Shown here: one piece after another, positions 42,159 through 51,109 of the stretch
How positions within the stretch are numbered: the stretch's first letter is position 1
Layout of the letters: the number at the start of each line of letters is the position of its first letter
Assembly: GCA_963664595.2 (NCBI GenBank)
Contig: CAXXOK010000002.1
Coordinates: forward strand, 248,001 to 312,000
Direction of reading: 5' to 3'
Length of the DNA: 64,000 nt
Origin: CAXXOK01 sp963664595
GTDB lineage: Bacteria; Bacillota; Clostridia; Christensenellales; Aristaeellaceae
Notes under the pieces: generated by a model
Told to the model about the DNA's origin: nothing
The model's database searches: none
Seen by the model: the letters and a program-made list of their open reading frames with translations, nothing else
Translations under genes and position numbers: made by a program

Positions 42159-44294
42159 ATGATCGTATCCATCACAAAGCGCGACGGCCGTGTGGTGCCG
42201 TTTGATCCGGAAAAAATCGAGCGCGCCATTGAAAAAAGCTTCATGGCCTCCGGTAGCCGCAAGGGCAGGGAAACCGCGCATCAGCTTGCCGGGCTGGTAG
42301 TGGCCGCCGTGGATACCGATGAATCCATCCCCAGCATCCCCACGGTGGAACAGGTACAGGACGCCGTGGAGCGCATCCTGATCGAGCAGGGCTTTGTGCG
42401 CTCCGCCAAAGCCTATATTCTGTACCGCGCCGAGCGCAGCCGCGTGCGTGAAATGAAAACGCGGCTGATGAAATCCTTTGAGGATATCTGCTTTACCACG
42501 GCCGCCGATCCCGGCGTGCTCTGCGAAACCACCCGCGGCGGAAGCGGCACCGCCATGGATGCCATGCTGCGGTTCGGCTCGGAAGGCGCCAAGCAGTTTT
42601 ACGAAATGTTTGTGATCGATCCCCGGTTTTCCGCCGCCCATCAGGAGGGCGATCTTACCATCCATGATATGGATTTCTACACCCTCACCACCGCCAGCAC
42701 GCAGATTGATCTGCTGAAGCTGTTTGAAGGCGGCTTCCGCGCGGGCTGCGCTGTGCTGCGTGAGCCGCAGAATATCCAAAGCTATGCCGCGCTTTGCTGC
42801 ATCGCCCTGCGCGCCAGCCAGAACGACCAGCACGGCTGCCAGAGCATAGCCGCTTTCGATTACAGCATGGCCCCCGGCGTGCAAAAAACATATTACAAGC
42901 GCTTTCAGGAAAACCTGGCCCGCGCGCTGGAGCTTATGCTGCGCGCGGATGACGCGTGGGAAGCCGCCAGAACCCTGCTCGCGGAGCTGGAAGCGCAGAC
43001 AGGCAAAAAACCCATGCTTGTTGAGGATAAGGCCTACAACAAAGCCTTGAAAGCGAAACTCCAGAAGCTGTTTGCCGCGCCCCGGGAGCAGCTGGACCGC
43101 CTGGTGGATTTCACCCGTATGCATGCCGAGCAGGAAACCGACACGGCCACCCATCAGGCGATGGAAGCTCTGGTGCACAGCCTCAACACCCCGGGCCGCG
43201 CGGGCGGACAGCCGCCGCTTTCCTCCCTCAACTATGGGCTTTGCACCTTGCCCGAGGCGCGCATGGCAATGCGGAACCTTCTGCTGGCCACCGAGGAGGG
43301 CCTTGGCAGCGGCCAGACGCCGGTTTTCCCCATCCAGATTTTCCGGGTGAAGGAGGGCGTCAACTTCTGCCCCGGCGACCCCAATTACGATCTGTTCCGC
43401 CTGGCCATCCGCGTAAGCGCCGGGCGCGGGCTTCCCCGGTTCAGCTTTATCGACGCGCCCTTCAACCTCCCCTATTACCGGGAGGGCGCTTACCCTACCG
43501 AGGTTGCGTACACCAGCTGCCGCGCCCGCGTGATGGGCAACCTGCACGACAAAAGCCGCGAGGTGGCTCCCCGGCGCGGCAGCCTATCGTGTACCACCGT
43601 CAACCTGCCGCGGATCGCCATCAAGGCCAAGGGCGATGTGGTCTGGTTTTTTGAAGAGCTGGAGCGGATGCTCGCCCTCGCGGCCGCCCAGCTGACGGAG
43701 CGTTTTGAGATCATCGCCGCCAAAAAAGCATACAGCTTCCCCTTCCTGATGGGCGAAGGCGTTTGGATGGATTCCGAAACGCTCTCCCGCGGCGACGGCA
43801 TCCGGGAGGTTCTCAAGCACGGTACGCTGGCCATCGGGTTTGCCGGGCTGGCCGAAGCGCTGTCCGCGCTGCACGGCACGCACCACGGCGAAAACGAGTC
43901 CTCCCAAAACCTGGGGTTGGAGATGGTTGGCTTTATCCGCAAGTTCTGCGATGAGATGAGTGAAAAAACACGGCTGAACTTCACCTGCTTCGCCCCGCCC
44001 GCGGCGTATGTGTGCAGCCGCTTTGCGCAGCTGGACCGCGCCCGCTACGGCGTGCTGCCCGGCGTTACCGACCGGGAATCCTATACCGATTCCTTCCATA
44101 TTCCCTCCGCCTTTCCCCTCAGCGCCTTTGAAAGAATTTCGCTGGAAGCGCCCTACCACGCCCTGACCAACGGCGGGCACCTGAGCGCCGTGATCATGGA
44201 CGGCGACCCGTCCCAAAATCTGGATGAGCTGGAGCTGCTCATCCGCCATATGCACGACGCCGGAATCGGCTGCGGCGCTGTTATACGCGCGTAG
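42159..44294 (+). CDS. nrdD: Class III ribonucleotide reductase homologue (NrdD) lacking the glycyl-radical C-terminus
   Basis: 711-residue homologue of anaerobic NrdD. An ATP-cone at residues 1-95 (KRDGRVVPFDPEKIERAIEK) is followed by the barrel with SQNDQHGCQSIAAFDYSMAPG, FPIQIFRVKEGVNF, AYTSCRARVMGNL and RRGSLSCTTVNLPRIA, all class III landmarks. The chain stops at HMHDAGIGCGAVIRA, exactly where other NrdDs continue into the four-Cys zinc site and the glycyl-radical loop. No frame downstream encodes CPxCG or RxxGY. No nrdG activase gene is in the window. Start ATG 42159 after AAAGGAGTCCAGCG. Either truncated and inactive, or using a radical domain supplied elsewhere. Confidence 0.85.
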   Translation: MIVSITKRDGRVVPFDPEKIERAIEKSFMASGSRKGRETAHQLAGLVVAAVDTDESIPSIPTVEQVQDAVERILIEQGFVRSAKAYILYRAERSRVREMKTRLMKSFEDICFTTAADPGVLCETTRGGSGTAMDAMLRFGSEGAKQFYEMFVIDPRFSAAHQEGDLTIHDMDFYTLTTASTQIDLLKLFEGGFRAGCAVLREPQNIQSYAALCCIALRASQNDQHGCQSIAAFDYSMAPGVQKTYYKRFQENLARALELMLRADDAWEAARTLLAELEAQTGKKPMLVEDKAYNKALKAKLQKLFAAPREQLDRLVDFTRMHAEQETDTATHQAMEALVHSLNTPGRAGGQPPLSSLNYGLCTLPEARMAMRNLLLATEEGLGSGQTPVFPIQIFRVKEGVNFCPGDPNYDLFRLAIRVSAGRGLPRFSFIDAPFNLPYYREGAYPTEVAYTSCRARVMGNLHDKSREVAPRRGSLSCTTVNLPRIAIKAKGDVVWFFEELERMLALAAAQLTERFEIIAAKKAYSFPFLMGEGVWMDSETLSRGDGIREVLKHGTLAIGFAGLAEALSALHGTHHGENESSQNLGLEMVGFIRKFCDEMSEKTRLNFTCFAPPAAYVCSRFAQLDRARYGVLPGVTDRESYTDSFHIPSAFPLSAFERISLEAPYHALTNGGHLSAVIMDGDPSQNLDELELLIRHMHDAGIGCGAVIRA

Positions 44295-44479
44295 CGCGGC
44301 GCGCTGGCCCGTGACAAGGAAACGCCGGACCGTTGACATATCCGCTGTTTACGGTCTATTCTTGTATAGCCGGATTGAAACCAAGACGCTGCCAGGCGGC
44401 TCCCGGCGCCGCCGGGCGAACGGCCTGCCCGTTTTCCGGGCCGGGCCGCGGCGCCGCCTGAGCGCAGCAAAGGAGACCC

Positions 44480-45574
44480 ATGAACCACAACACCATATGG
44501 AGCACCTACGGCAGCAACCCCAAGGCAATGGCAAAGGCCGTGCTCACCGCAGCGGGAGTAGCGGACAGCATTCCGTCCCGCAGCGCGCTGATCGGCATCA
44601 AGCCCAACCTGGTGCTGGCTTCGGTTGCCGAAAACGGAGCCACCACGCACCCGGACATCGCGCTGGGCATCATCGAATATCTGCGGGAGAACGGGTTTGA
44701 AAACCTCTGCCTGCTGGAGGGCGCATGGGTTGGCGCGCGCACGAAGGATGCCGCCGATGTGTGCGGCTATACCGATCTGGCCCGGCACACGGGCGTGCCG
44801 TTTATCGATACCCAGAAGGACGCATCCACCCCCCGCAGCTGCGGCGGCATGGAGATCAGGATTTGCAACAGCGCCCTGAAGCTTGATTACCTGATCAACG
44901 TGCCCGTCATGAAGGGCCACTGCCAGACGCGCATGACCTGCGCCCTGAAGAATATGAAGGGGCTCATCCCCAATGCCGAAAAGCGCCGTTTCCACACGCT
45001 GGGGCTGCACAAGCCCATCGCGCACCTTTCCGCCGGGTTGAAATCGGATTTTGTGCTGGTGGACGCCATCTGCGGCGACCTGGACTATGAGGAAGGCGGC
45101 AGCCCCGTGCAGCGCGACCAGGTGTTCGGCACGTACGATCCCGTGCTGTGCGACGCCTATGCCTGCACGCAGCTGGGCTACCGGCTGGAGGATGTTCCCT
45201 ACATCGGCATCGCGGCAAAGCTCGGCGTGGGCAGCGACGACCTGAGCGCGCTGCGGGAGATTGTGCTCAGCGCGCCCGCCTCCCCCATGCGCAGGCCGGA
45301 GCACCGGGTAAACCGGCTGCTGTCCCGCGTGGAGCAGAAAAACGCGTGCTCGGCCTGCTGCGCCAACACGGTGTATGCCCTGCTGCGGCTGGAGCAGGCG
45401 GGCCTTCTCTCCCGGCTGAAAACGCCCCTGTGCGTGGGGCAGGGCTACCGGGGGCAATCAAACGCCGACGCCATCGGCATCGGGCAGTGCACGGCGGGGT
45501 TTGCTTGCTGTGTGCCCGGCTGTCCGCCCACCGCCGCGGACATCCTGCGCACGCTGGAGGACCGGCTTTCCTGA
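44480..45574 (+). CDS. DUF362 domain protein
   Basis: Uncharacterised protein of 364 residues matching DUF362 throughout: IGIKPNLVLAS, NGATTHPDIALGIIEYLRENGF, DYLINVPVMKGHCQTRMTCALKNMKGLIP and LVDAICGDLDYEEGG. C-terminal Cys clusters (CSACCANTVYALLRLE; QCTAGFACCVPGCPPT) could bind an iron-sulfur cluster, as in ferredoxin-linked DUF362 proteins, though no CxxCxxC ferredoxin motif is complete. Start ATG 44480 after AAAGGAGACCC. It is 185 bases downstream of the NrdD gene on the same strand; a functional link is not evident. Confidence 0.85.
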   Translation: MNHNTIWSTYGSNPKAMAKAVLTAAGVADSIPSRSALIGIKPNLVLASVAENGATTHPDIALGIIEYLRENGFENLCLLEGAWVGARTKDAADVCGYTDLARHTGVPFIDTQKDASTPRSCGGMEIRICNSALKLDYLINVPVMKGHCQTRMTCALKNMKGLIPNAEKRRFHTLGLHKPIAHLSAGLKSDFVLVDAICGDLDYEEGGSPVQRDQVFGTYDPVLCDAYACTQLGYRLEDVPYIGIAAKLGVGSDDLSALREIVLSAPASPMRRPEHRVNRLLSRVEQKNACSACCANTVYALLRLEQAGLLSRLKTPLCVGQGYRGQSNADAIGIGQCTAGFACCVPGCPPTAADILRTLEDRLS

Positions 45575-45622
45575 CGGGCCTTTCCGCCACCTGTAAATCA
45601 TGGCCGCCCGCCCGCGCGCGCT

Positions 45623-45654
45623 GCGGTCAAATGTGATATAATATTTTTGACCGC
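45623..45654. promoter_or_regulatory. -10 element inside an inverted repeat (putative operator)
   Basis: GCGGTCAA at 45623-45630 and TTGACCGC at 45647-45654 form a perfect 8-bp inverted repeat bracketing TATAAT (45637-45642). A protein bound to it would cover the promoter of the YesL-like gene, whose start is 30 bases further on. Confidence 0.5.
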
Positions 45655-45671
45655 AAAAGGGAGGACACCAT

Positions 45672-46676
45672 ATGTTCGGAAAATTAATAAACAGCTATTT
45701 ATACGGCAAATCCGGCAAAGGGGATTACACAAAGGATGACCTGCCCCAAACCAGGGGCCAGCTTTTCAAGGAGATGCTCCGCGTGCGGCTGAGCGGCCTT
45801 ACCCGCCTCAACCTGCTGTACATGCTCAGCTGGCTTCCGGCCATGATCATCATCGCCTATCACGCCATTCTGGCCTATACGGCGCTGGGCAGCATCGCGG
45901 AGGCCAACATCCTGTTCCAGGAAGGCTCCCTGCTGCAGACGGATATGGAGGTTCAGGTGCAGGCAGGGTTTGACGCGCTTCGCTCCATCGTGATGTTCTG
46001 CATGCTGATGCTGATTCCCGCCATCACCATCACCGGGCCGTTTACCCCAGGCCTTTGCTATGTTACCCGCAACTGGGCGCGCGATGAGCACGCCTTCATT
46101 TTCAGCGATTTCAAGGACGCCGTCAAGGAAAACTGGAAGCAGGGTCTCCTGACCGGCTTCATCACCGGGCTGGTGCCCCTTGTCGCCTACGTGTGCTGGG
46201 ATTTTTACGGCTCGCTGGCCGGGCAGAGCGGCGCGTTTTATGTGATCCCGCAAATGCTTACGCTGGTGCTCGCGCTGCTCTGGCTGATGAGCCTGATGTT
46301 TACCTATCCGCTCATGGTCAGCTACCGGCTCACCTACGGGCAGCTGCTGCGCAACTCATTCCTGCTCACCATCGGGCGGCTGCCGCAGACGGTGCTGTTC
46401 AAGCTGCTGTCGGTGCTGCCCGTGATTATCGGCCTGGTTGTGAGCGTGTTCACCCCCTATTATATCTGGGCGGTGGGCATCCTGTTCCTGTATTACGTGA
46501 TCTTCGGGTTCGCGTTCAGCCGCTTCATCTCCGCCAGCTACACCAACGCGGTGTTTGACAAATACATCAATTCCAAAATCGAAGGCGTACAGATCGATCG
46601 CGGCCTGTACAAAGACGATGATGACGATGACGAACCGGACGACGAAGACCTGGCGGACGAACAGAATCATCAATAG
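45672..46676 (+). CDS. YesL-like (DUF624) membrane protein
   Basis: Membrane protein of 334 residues with five or six helices. The DUF624 signature is clear: TGPFTPGLCYVTRNWARDEHAFIFSDF at about residues 117-143, then VKENWKQGLLTG. DUF624 proteins often accompany sugar importers, function unknown. The C-terminus is a strongly acidic tail (KDDDDDDEPDDEDLADEQ), presumably cytoplasmic. ATG 45672 after GGGAGGACACCAT. It leads a run of closely spaced plus-strand genes through Hsp33. Confidence 0.8.
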   Translation: MFGKLINSYLYGKSGKGDYTKDDLPQTRGQLFKEMLRVRLSGLTRLNLLYMLSWLPAMIIIAYHAILAYTALGSIAEANILFQEGSLLQTDMEVQVQAGFDALRSIVMFCMLMLIPAITITGPFTPGLCYVTRNWARDEHAFIFSDFKDAVKENWKQGLLTGFITGLVPLVAYVCWDFYGSLAGQSGAFYVIPQMLTLVLALLWLMSLMFTYPLMVSYRLTYGQLLRNSFLLTIGRLPQTVLFKLLSVLPVIIGLVVSVFTPYYIWAVGILFLYYVIFGFAFSRFISASYTNAVFDKYINSKIEGVQIDRGLYKDDDDDDEPDDEDLADEQNHQ

Positions 46677-46688
46677 CGGGTGAACTGA

Positions 46689-47432
46689 TTGTATACCGCC
46701 TTTGCCTCCGTTTATGACCGGCTGATGTCCGATGTGGATTATCCCGCGTGGGCCGCGTTTTACCGTGATCTGCTATGCCACCTCGGCATTGCGCAGGGCA
46801 CGGTGTGCGAGTGCGCCTGCGGCACGGGCAGCCTTACGCTGCCGCTTGCCAAAACCTATGATATGATCGGCGTGGACCAGTCCTGCGACATGCTTTCCGT
46901 CGCCATGGACAAGGCCCGCCGCGCCGGGCTTCCCATCCCCTTTATACAGATGGATATGCAAAAGCTGGCCCTGCACCGCCCGGTGGATGGCGTGCTTTGC
47001 ACCTGTGACGGGGTGAATTACCTGCCAAACGAGCAGGCGGTCGCCGCGTTTTTCCGCGCCGCCTATCAGGCGCTCCGGCCGGGCGGTGTGCTGATTTTTG
47101 ATGTGTCTACCCCCTACAAGCTGAAAACGCTCTTGGGCAACCGTCTGCTGTACGAGGACGCGGACGATATCACCTATCTGTGGAAAAACAAATACACCGA
47201 AGACGGCTGCCGCGTGGCGTTGTCCCTGAGCATTTTTCAGCGGGAAGCGGACGGCCGCTACCGCCGCGTGCTGGAGGAACAGACGCAGTACGGCTATGAG
47301 CAGGGCGTGCTGGAAAGGCTTTTGCAGGAAACGGGCTTTACCGGGATCGCCGTCTGCGGCGACCGCACGCCGGAACCACCCCGTGCCACCGAAAAGCGAT
47401 GGCACATCGCCGCTGAAAAAAAGGAGCGATAA
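46689..47432 (+). CDS. Class I SAM-dependent methyltransferase
   Basis: Methyltransferase of 247 residues, Methyltransf_25 type. The N-terminal YTAFASVYDRLMSDVDYPAWA and the SAM loop VCECACGTGSLTLPLAK, followed by IGVDQSCDMLSVA and GVLCTCDGVNYL, define the fold. Substrate unknown. It starts with TTG at 46689, preceded by GCGGGTGAACTGA, 12 bases after the YesL-like stop. hslO begins 5 bases after its stop, so the two are co-expressed; this neighbouring is common in Clostridia. Confidence 0.88.
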   Translation: MYTAFASVYDRLMSDVDYPAWAAFYRDLLCHLGIAQGTVCECACGTGSLTLPLAKTYDMIGVDQSCDMLSVAMDKARRAGLPIPFIQMDMQKLALHRPVDGVLCTCDGVNYLPNEQAVAAFFRAAYQALRPGGVLIFDVSTPYKLKTLLGNRLLYEDADDITYLWKNKYTEDGCRVALSLSIFQREADGRYRRVLEEQTQYGYEQGVLERLLQETGFTGIAVCGDRTPEPPRATEKRWHIAAEKKER

Positions 47433-47437
47433 TTTCG

Positions 47438-48337
47438 TTGGATACCGTATTGCACTTCACCCTTGCGGACGGCGCCGTGCGCGGTCTGCTGATCGATTCC
47501 ACGCAGACTGTGCGCAAAGCCCAGGCCCTGCAGGGCTCCAGTGCCGTGGCCGCCGCCGCGCTCGGGCGCGCGCTGACAGCCACAGTGATGCTCTCCTCCA
47601 CCCTCAAGGAGAAGGATTCCTCCGTGACCCTGACCCTGGATGGCGACGGCCCGCTGAAGAAAATCGTCTGTGTGGGCGGCATCTCTGCCGACCCCGATTC
47701 CAAGGGCGATGGCATCGCGGTGCGCGGCTATGTACAAAACCATACCGTGCAGCTGCCGCTGGTAAACGGCAGGCTGGATATCGGCGGCGGCGTGGGCCGC
47801 CACGGCCGCCTGAGCGTGGTAAGGGACCTGCGGATGAAAAACCCCTACATCGGCCAGGTGGCCCTGCGCACGGGCGAGATAGCCGAGGATCTGGCCTACT
47901 ACTACGTGCAGAGCGAGCAGACCCCTTCGCTGGTCAGCCTGGGCGTAATCGCCTCGGATGTCACGGTGCCCGCCGCGGGCGGGGTGCTGCTGCAGGCGAT
48001 GCCCGGCTGCGACGACGCGATCATCGATCAGCTGGAGCTGCGCTCGCCGATCTTCGGTGATATCGCCAACGAGCTGCAGCATGAGACCCCGGACACGCTG
48101 CTTTCGCTCTGGCTGGGCGACCTGGGCCTTGCCCGGCTGGAAAGCCGGGAGCTGCGCTACGAATGCCCCTGTTCCAAGCCCCGCATGGAGCGCGCGTTGA
48201 TTTCGCTGGGCGCGGAGGAGCTGAAACATATGATTACCGACGAGGTGGAAGGGGCGGAGCTCGTGTGCCACTTCTGCAACCGGAAATACCAATTCACCAC
48301 CCAGGATCTGCTGCGGCTGTTAAACCGCTGCCGATAG
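47438..48337 (+). CDS. hslO: Redox-regulated chaperone Hsp33
   Basis: Holdase activated by oxidation and unfolding. The N-terminal domain contains ALGRALTATVMLSSTLK, LTLDGDGPLKKIV and GGVGRHGRLSVVRDL. The C-terminal redox switch has the four zinc-binding cysteines as CPCS near residue 243 and CHFC near residue 278. Length 299 is normal. It begins at TTG 47438 following AAGGAGCGATAATTTCG. Last gene of the run that starts at 45672. Confidence 0.95.
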   Translation: MDTVLHFTLADGAVRGLLIDSTQTVRKAQALQGSSAVAAAALGRALTATVMLSSTLKEKDSSVTLTLDGDGPLKKIVCVGGISADPDSKGDGIAVRGYVQNHTVQLPLVNGRLDIGGGVGRHGRLSVVRDLRMKNPYIGQVALRTGEIAEDLAYYYVQSEQTPSLVSLGVIASDVTVPAAGGVLLQAMPGCDDAIIDQLELRSPIFGDIANELQHETPDTLLSLWLGDLGLARLESRELRYECPCSKPRMERALISLGAEELKHMITDEVEGAELVCHFCNRKYQFTTQDLLRLLNRCR

Positions 48338-48509
48338 GGTAACGCTAAGTCAATCCCTTATGCGCTGCCGCGTTATCTTTCCGCCGGTCCGGGCCTGCGA
48401 AGGCTTTGACGCGGCGCTGCCAAAGCGGCAATTTTCGCAAACCCGACCTGTAGAAACGCCAACGCAACATTGTACAAGCGATGAATTCATCGCGTACCGA
48501 GGAGAAAGC

Positions 48510-50210
48510 ATGGCCGAACCGCAAATCCTTCGCATGGCACGCCCCGCCGCATACTGGGCGCGGCGCGCCGCCTTCCACCACCGGCACGGCAACCGGCATC
48601 AGGCCGAGGTGCTGTACCAGCACGCCGTTTCCCTCACCCCGGACAACGTTGCCCTCAAGCTCGCCTATGCGCGGGTGCTGCAGGAGATGCACCGCTACGA
48701 GGCCAGCAACCGGCAGGCCTTCGCCGTTCTGGCGCAGGATCCGGATTGTGATGCCTGCGTCGGCCTGATCGGGCAGAACCTGATGGCGCTGGGCTATCTG
48801 GAGGAGGCGGCCGACGCCTTTTCCCATGAGCTGTACGCCGATTCCCAGGGCCTGTCCGAGGTCTATGCCGACCAGCTGGACCGCCTGGACCTGCTGCTGC
48901 GGGAGGATGCGGAACCCGGCGTGCGCTACCGCATCCTGGTGCAGCGGGCCGCGGAATACCTCTCAGCCGGAGCCTGGGAGCCCGCAAAGCAAACGCTTAC
49001 GCGCGCCTGCGCCATGCCCCGCCGGGATGAGCGATGCCATACGCTGATGGCGCTTCTATACCGCGCCACGGGCAGCATGGAGCAGGCCATCCGCCAGGGC
49101 GTTGCCGCCTGCCGCATGGCGCCGCACAGCCCGCGCCCGTTTTGCTCGCTGGCCGAGCTGTACCATATGGCCGGGCAGCGCGGCAAGGCGTTTGCTACCC
49201 TGCTCAGCGCCGCACGGCGCGTGCTGACCGTGGAGGACGAGCGCCAGCTGTGCCAGACCGCCATCCGCCTGCGCCTGCCCGCCGCGCCGCTGCCCACGCT
49301 GCAGCGGCTGGGCGGACGCGTGCACACGCTGTACAACCAGGGCGTGCTGTGGCTGATGGCCGGGAATCCCCATCACGCCCTGCACGCGCTGGACCAGTGC
49401 CGCGCATTGGATCCGGACGATGTGCCCACCCGCTACCTGCGCCGCACCGCGCAGACGCTTGCCGCGCTGCCGCACCCGCAGCTGCTTGAGCAGGCGGCGG
49501 CGCTGCGGCTGTACCCGGCGCTTTCGGACGCGGACAGCGAGGCCTGTTTCCGCTCCTTTATGGAAACCTTCCAGGCCGGGGCGGATGCCTTCGCCCGGCG
49601 GCTGCAAACCGATTCGGCTTTTTACCGGCTGACGCTTTACCAGGTGGAAAATCCCAATGTGGATATCTCCGGCCTGCTGGAACAGGGAATTGCCCACCTG
49701 AAGGAGAATTTTACCCAGAAGCTGATGCGCGAAATCCTCACCCTGCCCACGGGTGGGGTGGCGGAAAAGCAGCTGGCCATTCAGGTGCTGCTGCGCGGCA
49801 AGGCGCAGCCCTTTGTGCTGTGGCACGACGGACGGCTGTCGTTCGTCAAGCCCCACGGCAGCAACGAGACCTCCGAGGAGATGCGCCTGCGGGATCATCT
49901 GCTTCACATGGCGGCCGCGGAGGCCGACCCGCGGATCATTACCCACGCGCTGCGCCTCATCCGCCGCCTGCCGCCCCGCGCGCGCCTGAAAATTGCCGCC
50001 GCGCAGGCAAGCGAATATCGGATTGCCGTCAGGATGCATTACGCGCAGACCCATCCCGCGGCCGCCGTGCAGCAGACCGTTGCGCATGTACGCCATGTGC
50101 TGCGCCTGTACCGCATGCTGGCGCGCATCGCGCCCGCCCCGGGCGCCGCCCGCAGGCCGAAGCTGTGGCTTTCCAAGAGCAGAGAGGAGAAACCCCATGA
50201 CATTGATTGA
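48510..50210 (+). CDS. TPR-repeat protein
   Basis: Soluble helical protein of 566 residues. Several tetratricopeptide-type units are visible: HQAEVLYQHAVSLTPDNVALK at residues 29-49, LGYLEEAADAFSHELYADSQ, GSMEQAIRQGVAACRMAPHS and GNPHHALHALDQCRALDPDDV. A second half without clear repeats has a strand-like FVLWHDGRLSFVKPHG. Function unknown; probably a scaffold. ATG 48510 follows GAGGAGAAAGC. It overlaps the next gene by 14 bases and is strongly Ala/Arg-rich. Confidence 0.75.
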   Translation: MAEPQILRMARPAAYWARRAAFHHRHGNRHQAEVLYQHAVSLTPDNVALKLAYARVLQEMHRYEASNRQAFAVLAQDPDCDACVGLIGQNLMALGYLEEAADAFSHELYADSQGLSEVYADQLDRLDLLLREDAEPGVRYRILVQRAAEYLSAGAWEPAKQTLTRACAMPRRDERCHTLMALLYRATGSMEQAIRQGVAACRMAPHSPRPFCSLAELYHMAGQRGKAFATLLSAARRVLTVEDERQLCQTAIRLRLPAAPLPTLQRLGGRVHTLYNQGVLWLMAGNPHHALHALDQCRALDPDDVPTRYLRRTAQTLAALPHPQLLEQAAALRLYPALSDADSEACFRSFMETFQAGADAFARRLQTDSAFYRLTLYQVENPNVDISGLLEQGIAHLKENFTQKLMREILTLPTGGVAEKQLAIQVLLRGKAQPFVLWHDGRLSFVKPHGSNETSEEMRLRDHLLHMAAAEADPRIITHALRLIRRLPPRARLKIAAAQASEYRIAVRMHYAQTHPAAAVQQTVAHVRHVLRLYRMLARIAPAPGAARRPKLWLSKSREEKPHDID

Positions 50211-51021
50211 TTTTGACGCGGAGTTTTCCAAAGCGTTAACCCGCTGGATTGAAGAAAACCGGCAAAACTACAAAACCGTGGACGATATGGAGGATGCCGC
50301 GCCCGATGTGTACACGCACTGGCTTTCCACCCCCGCGGATTTTCTGGACGGCGAAACGCCGACCGGATACTTTGAACGCTATACGGACGCGGACGCGCTG
50401 ATTTCCCTGCTGAAAGACTATCTCGCTCAAGATATGCCCGTACCCGATCCGCTGCTCAGCCGCCTGCAAACCCTGGGCGACGAGGACGCGCTGCTTGCGC
50501 TCGTCTGCGATCCAACCGCCGACGGCCAGGCCCGGATGCACGCCATTGATATCCTGCGCGAGCTGGAAAGCGAAAAGCCGATGGTGGAGTACATCCGCTG
50601 GCAGGTGGAGCGCAACCTGGACGAGGAGCTTTTGGACAGCGCTCTGGAAAGCCTCAACGCCATGGGCCAGAAGGCCGTCGGCCCCGCCAAGATCGCCTTT
50701 ATGGCCGCCGGAGACGAGGGCAAGGAAGCGCTGCTGGATGTGCTTTCACAGGTAACGGGCGACGACGACGTGCTTACTTTTGCCATCCGCCGCTTCCAGA
50801 CATGCGGGGACAAGCGCGCCCTGTACGCCGGCTATCTGGGCAAGCTGGACGATGAGCGCGCGCTGGAACCGCTGCTCAACGCAGCCGAGGACAAAGCCAT
50901 ATCCTATATTGATTTTATCGAAATCCGCAACGCCATCGAGCGCCTGGGGGGCGAGGCACCCTTCCGCGATTTTGAAGACGACCCGACCTATATCGCCGTC
51001 AAGCGGCTGCAAACCCGGTAA
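50197..51021 (+). CDS. HEAT-repeat-like protein
   Basis: Acidic helical protein of 274 residues. Repeating helix pairs such as TLGDEDALLALVCDPTADGQARMHAID, SALESLNAMGQKAVGPAKIA and RALYAGYLGKLDDERALEPLL suggest HEAT-like repeats, usually protein-interaction surfaces. Function unknown. ATG 50197 follows AGAGGAGAAACCCC and lies inside the TPR gene, so the two are translationally coupled and probably act together. Its stop is 19 bases before a hexanucleotide tandem repeat. Confidence 0.7.
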   Translation: MTLIDFDAEFSKALTRWIEENRQNYKTVDDMEDAAPDVYTHWLSTPADFLDGETPTGYFERYTDADALISLLKDYLAQDMPVPDPLLSRLQTLGDEDALLALVCDPTADGQARMHAIDILRELESEKPMVEYIRWQVERNLDEELLDSALESLNAMGQKAVGPAKIAFMAAGDEGKEALLDVLSQVTGDDDVLTFAIRRFQTCGDKRALYAGYLGKLDDERALEPLLNAAEDKAISYIDFIEIRNAIERLGGEAPFRDFEDDPTYIAVKRLQTR

Positions 51022-51040
51022 CACACCGGTGGCCGCAACC

Positions 51041-51099
51041 CCAACACCAACACCAACACCAACACCAACACCAACACCAACACCAACACCAACACCAAA
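51041..51099. repeat. Hexanucleotide tandem repeat (CCAACA)n
   Basis: Nine perfect CCAACA units plus a partial tenth, directly before the ribosome binding site AAAGGAG of the HD-domain gene. Read in the HD-gene frame the tract encodes a Thr-Pro linker joined in frame to the HD start, preceded by an open frame antiphase to the HEAT gene. Copy-number change would alter leader length by six bases per unit. Confidence 0.9.
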
Positions 51100-51109
51100 G
51101 GAGAGTATC

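Noticed and set aside
42093..43547. Minus-strand frame of 484 codons opposite the NrdD gene
   Set aside because: Low-complexity Gly/His/Ala-rich translation, no ribosome site, fully antisense to a clear NrdD homologue.
51041..51099. CRISPR array
   Set aside because: The tract is a continuous six-base tandem repeat without spacers and no cas genes are present.
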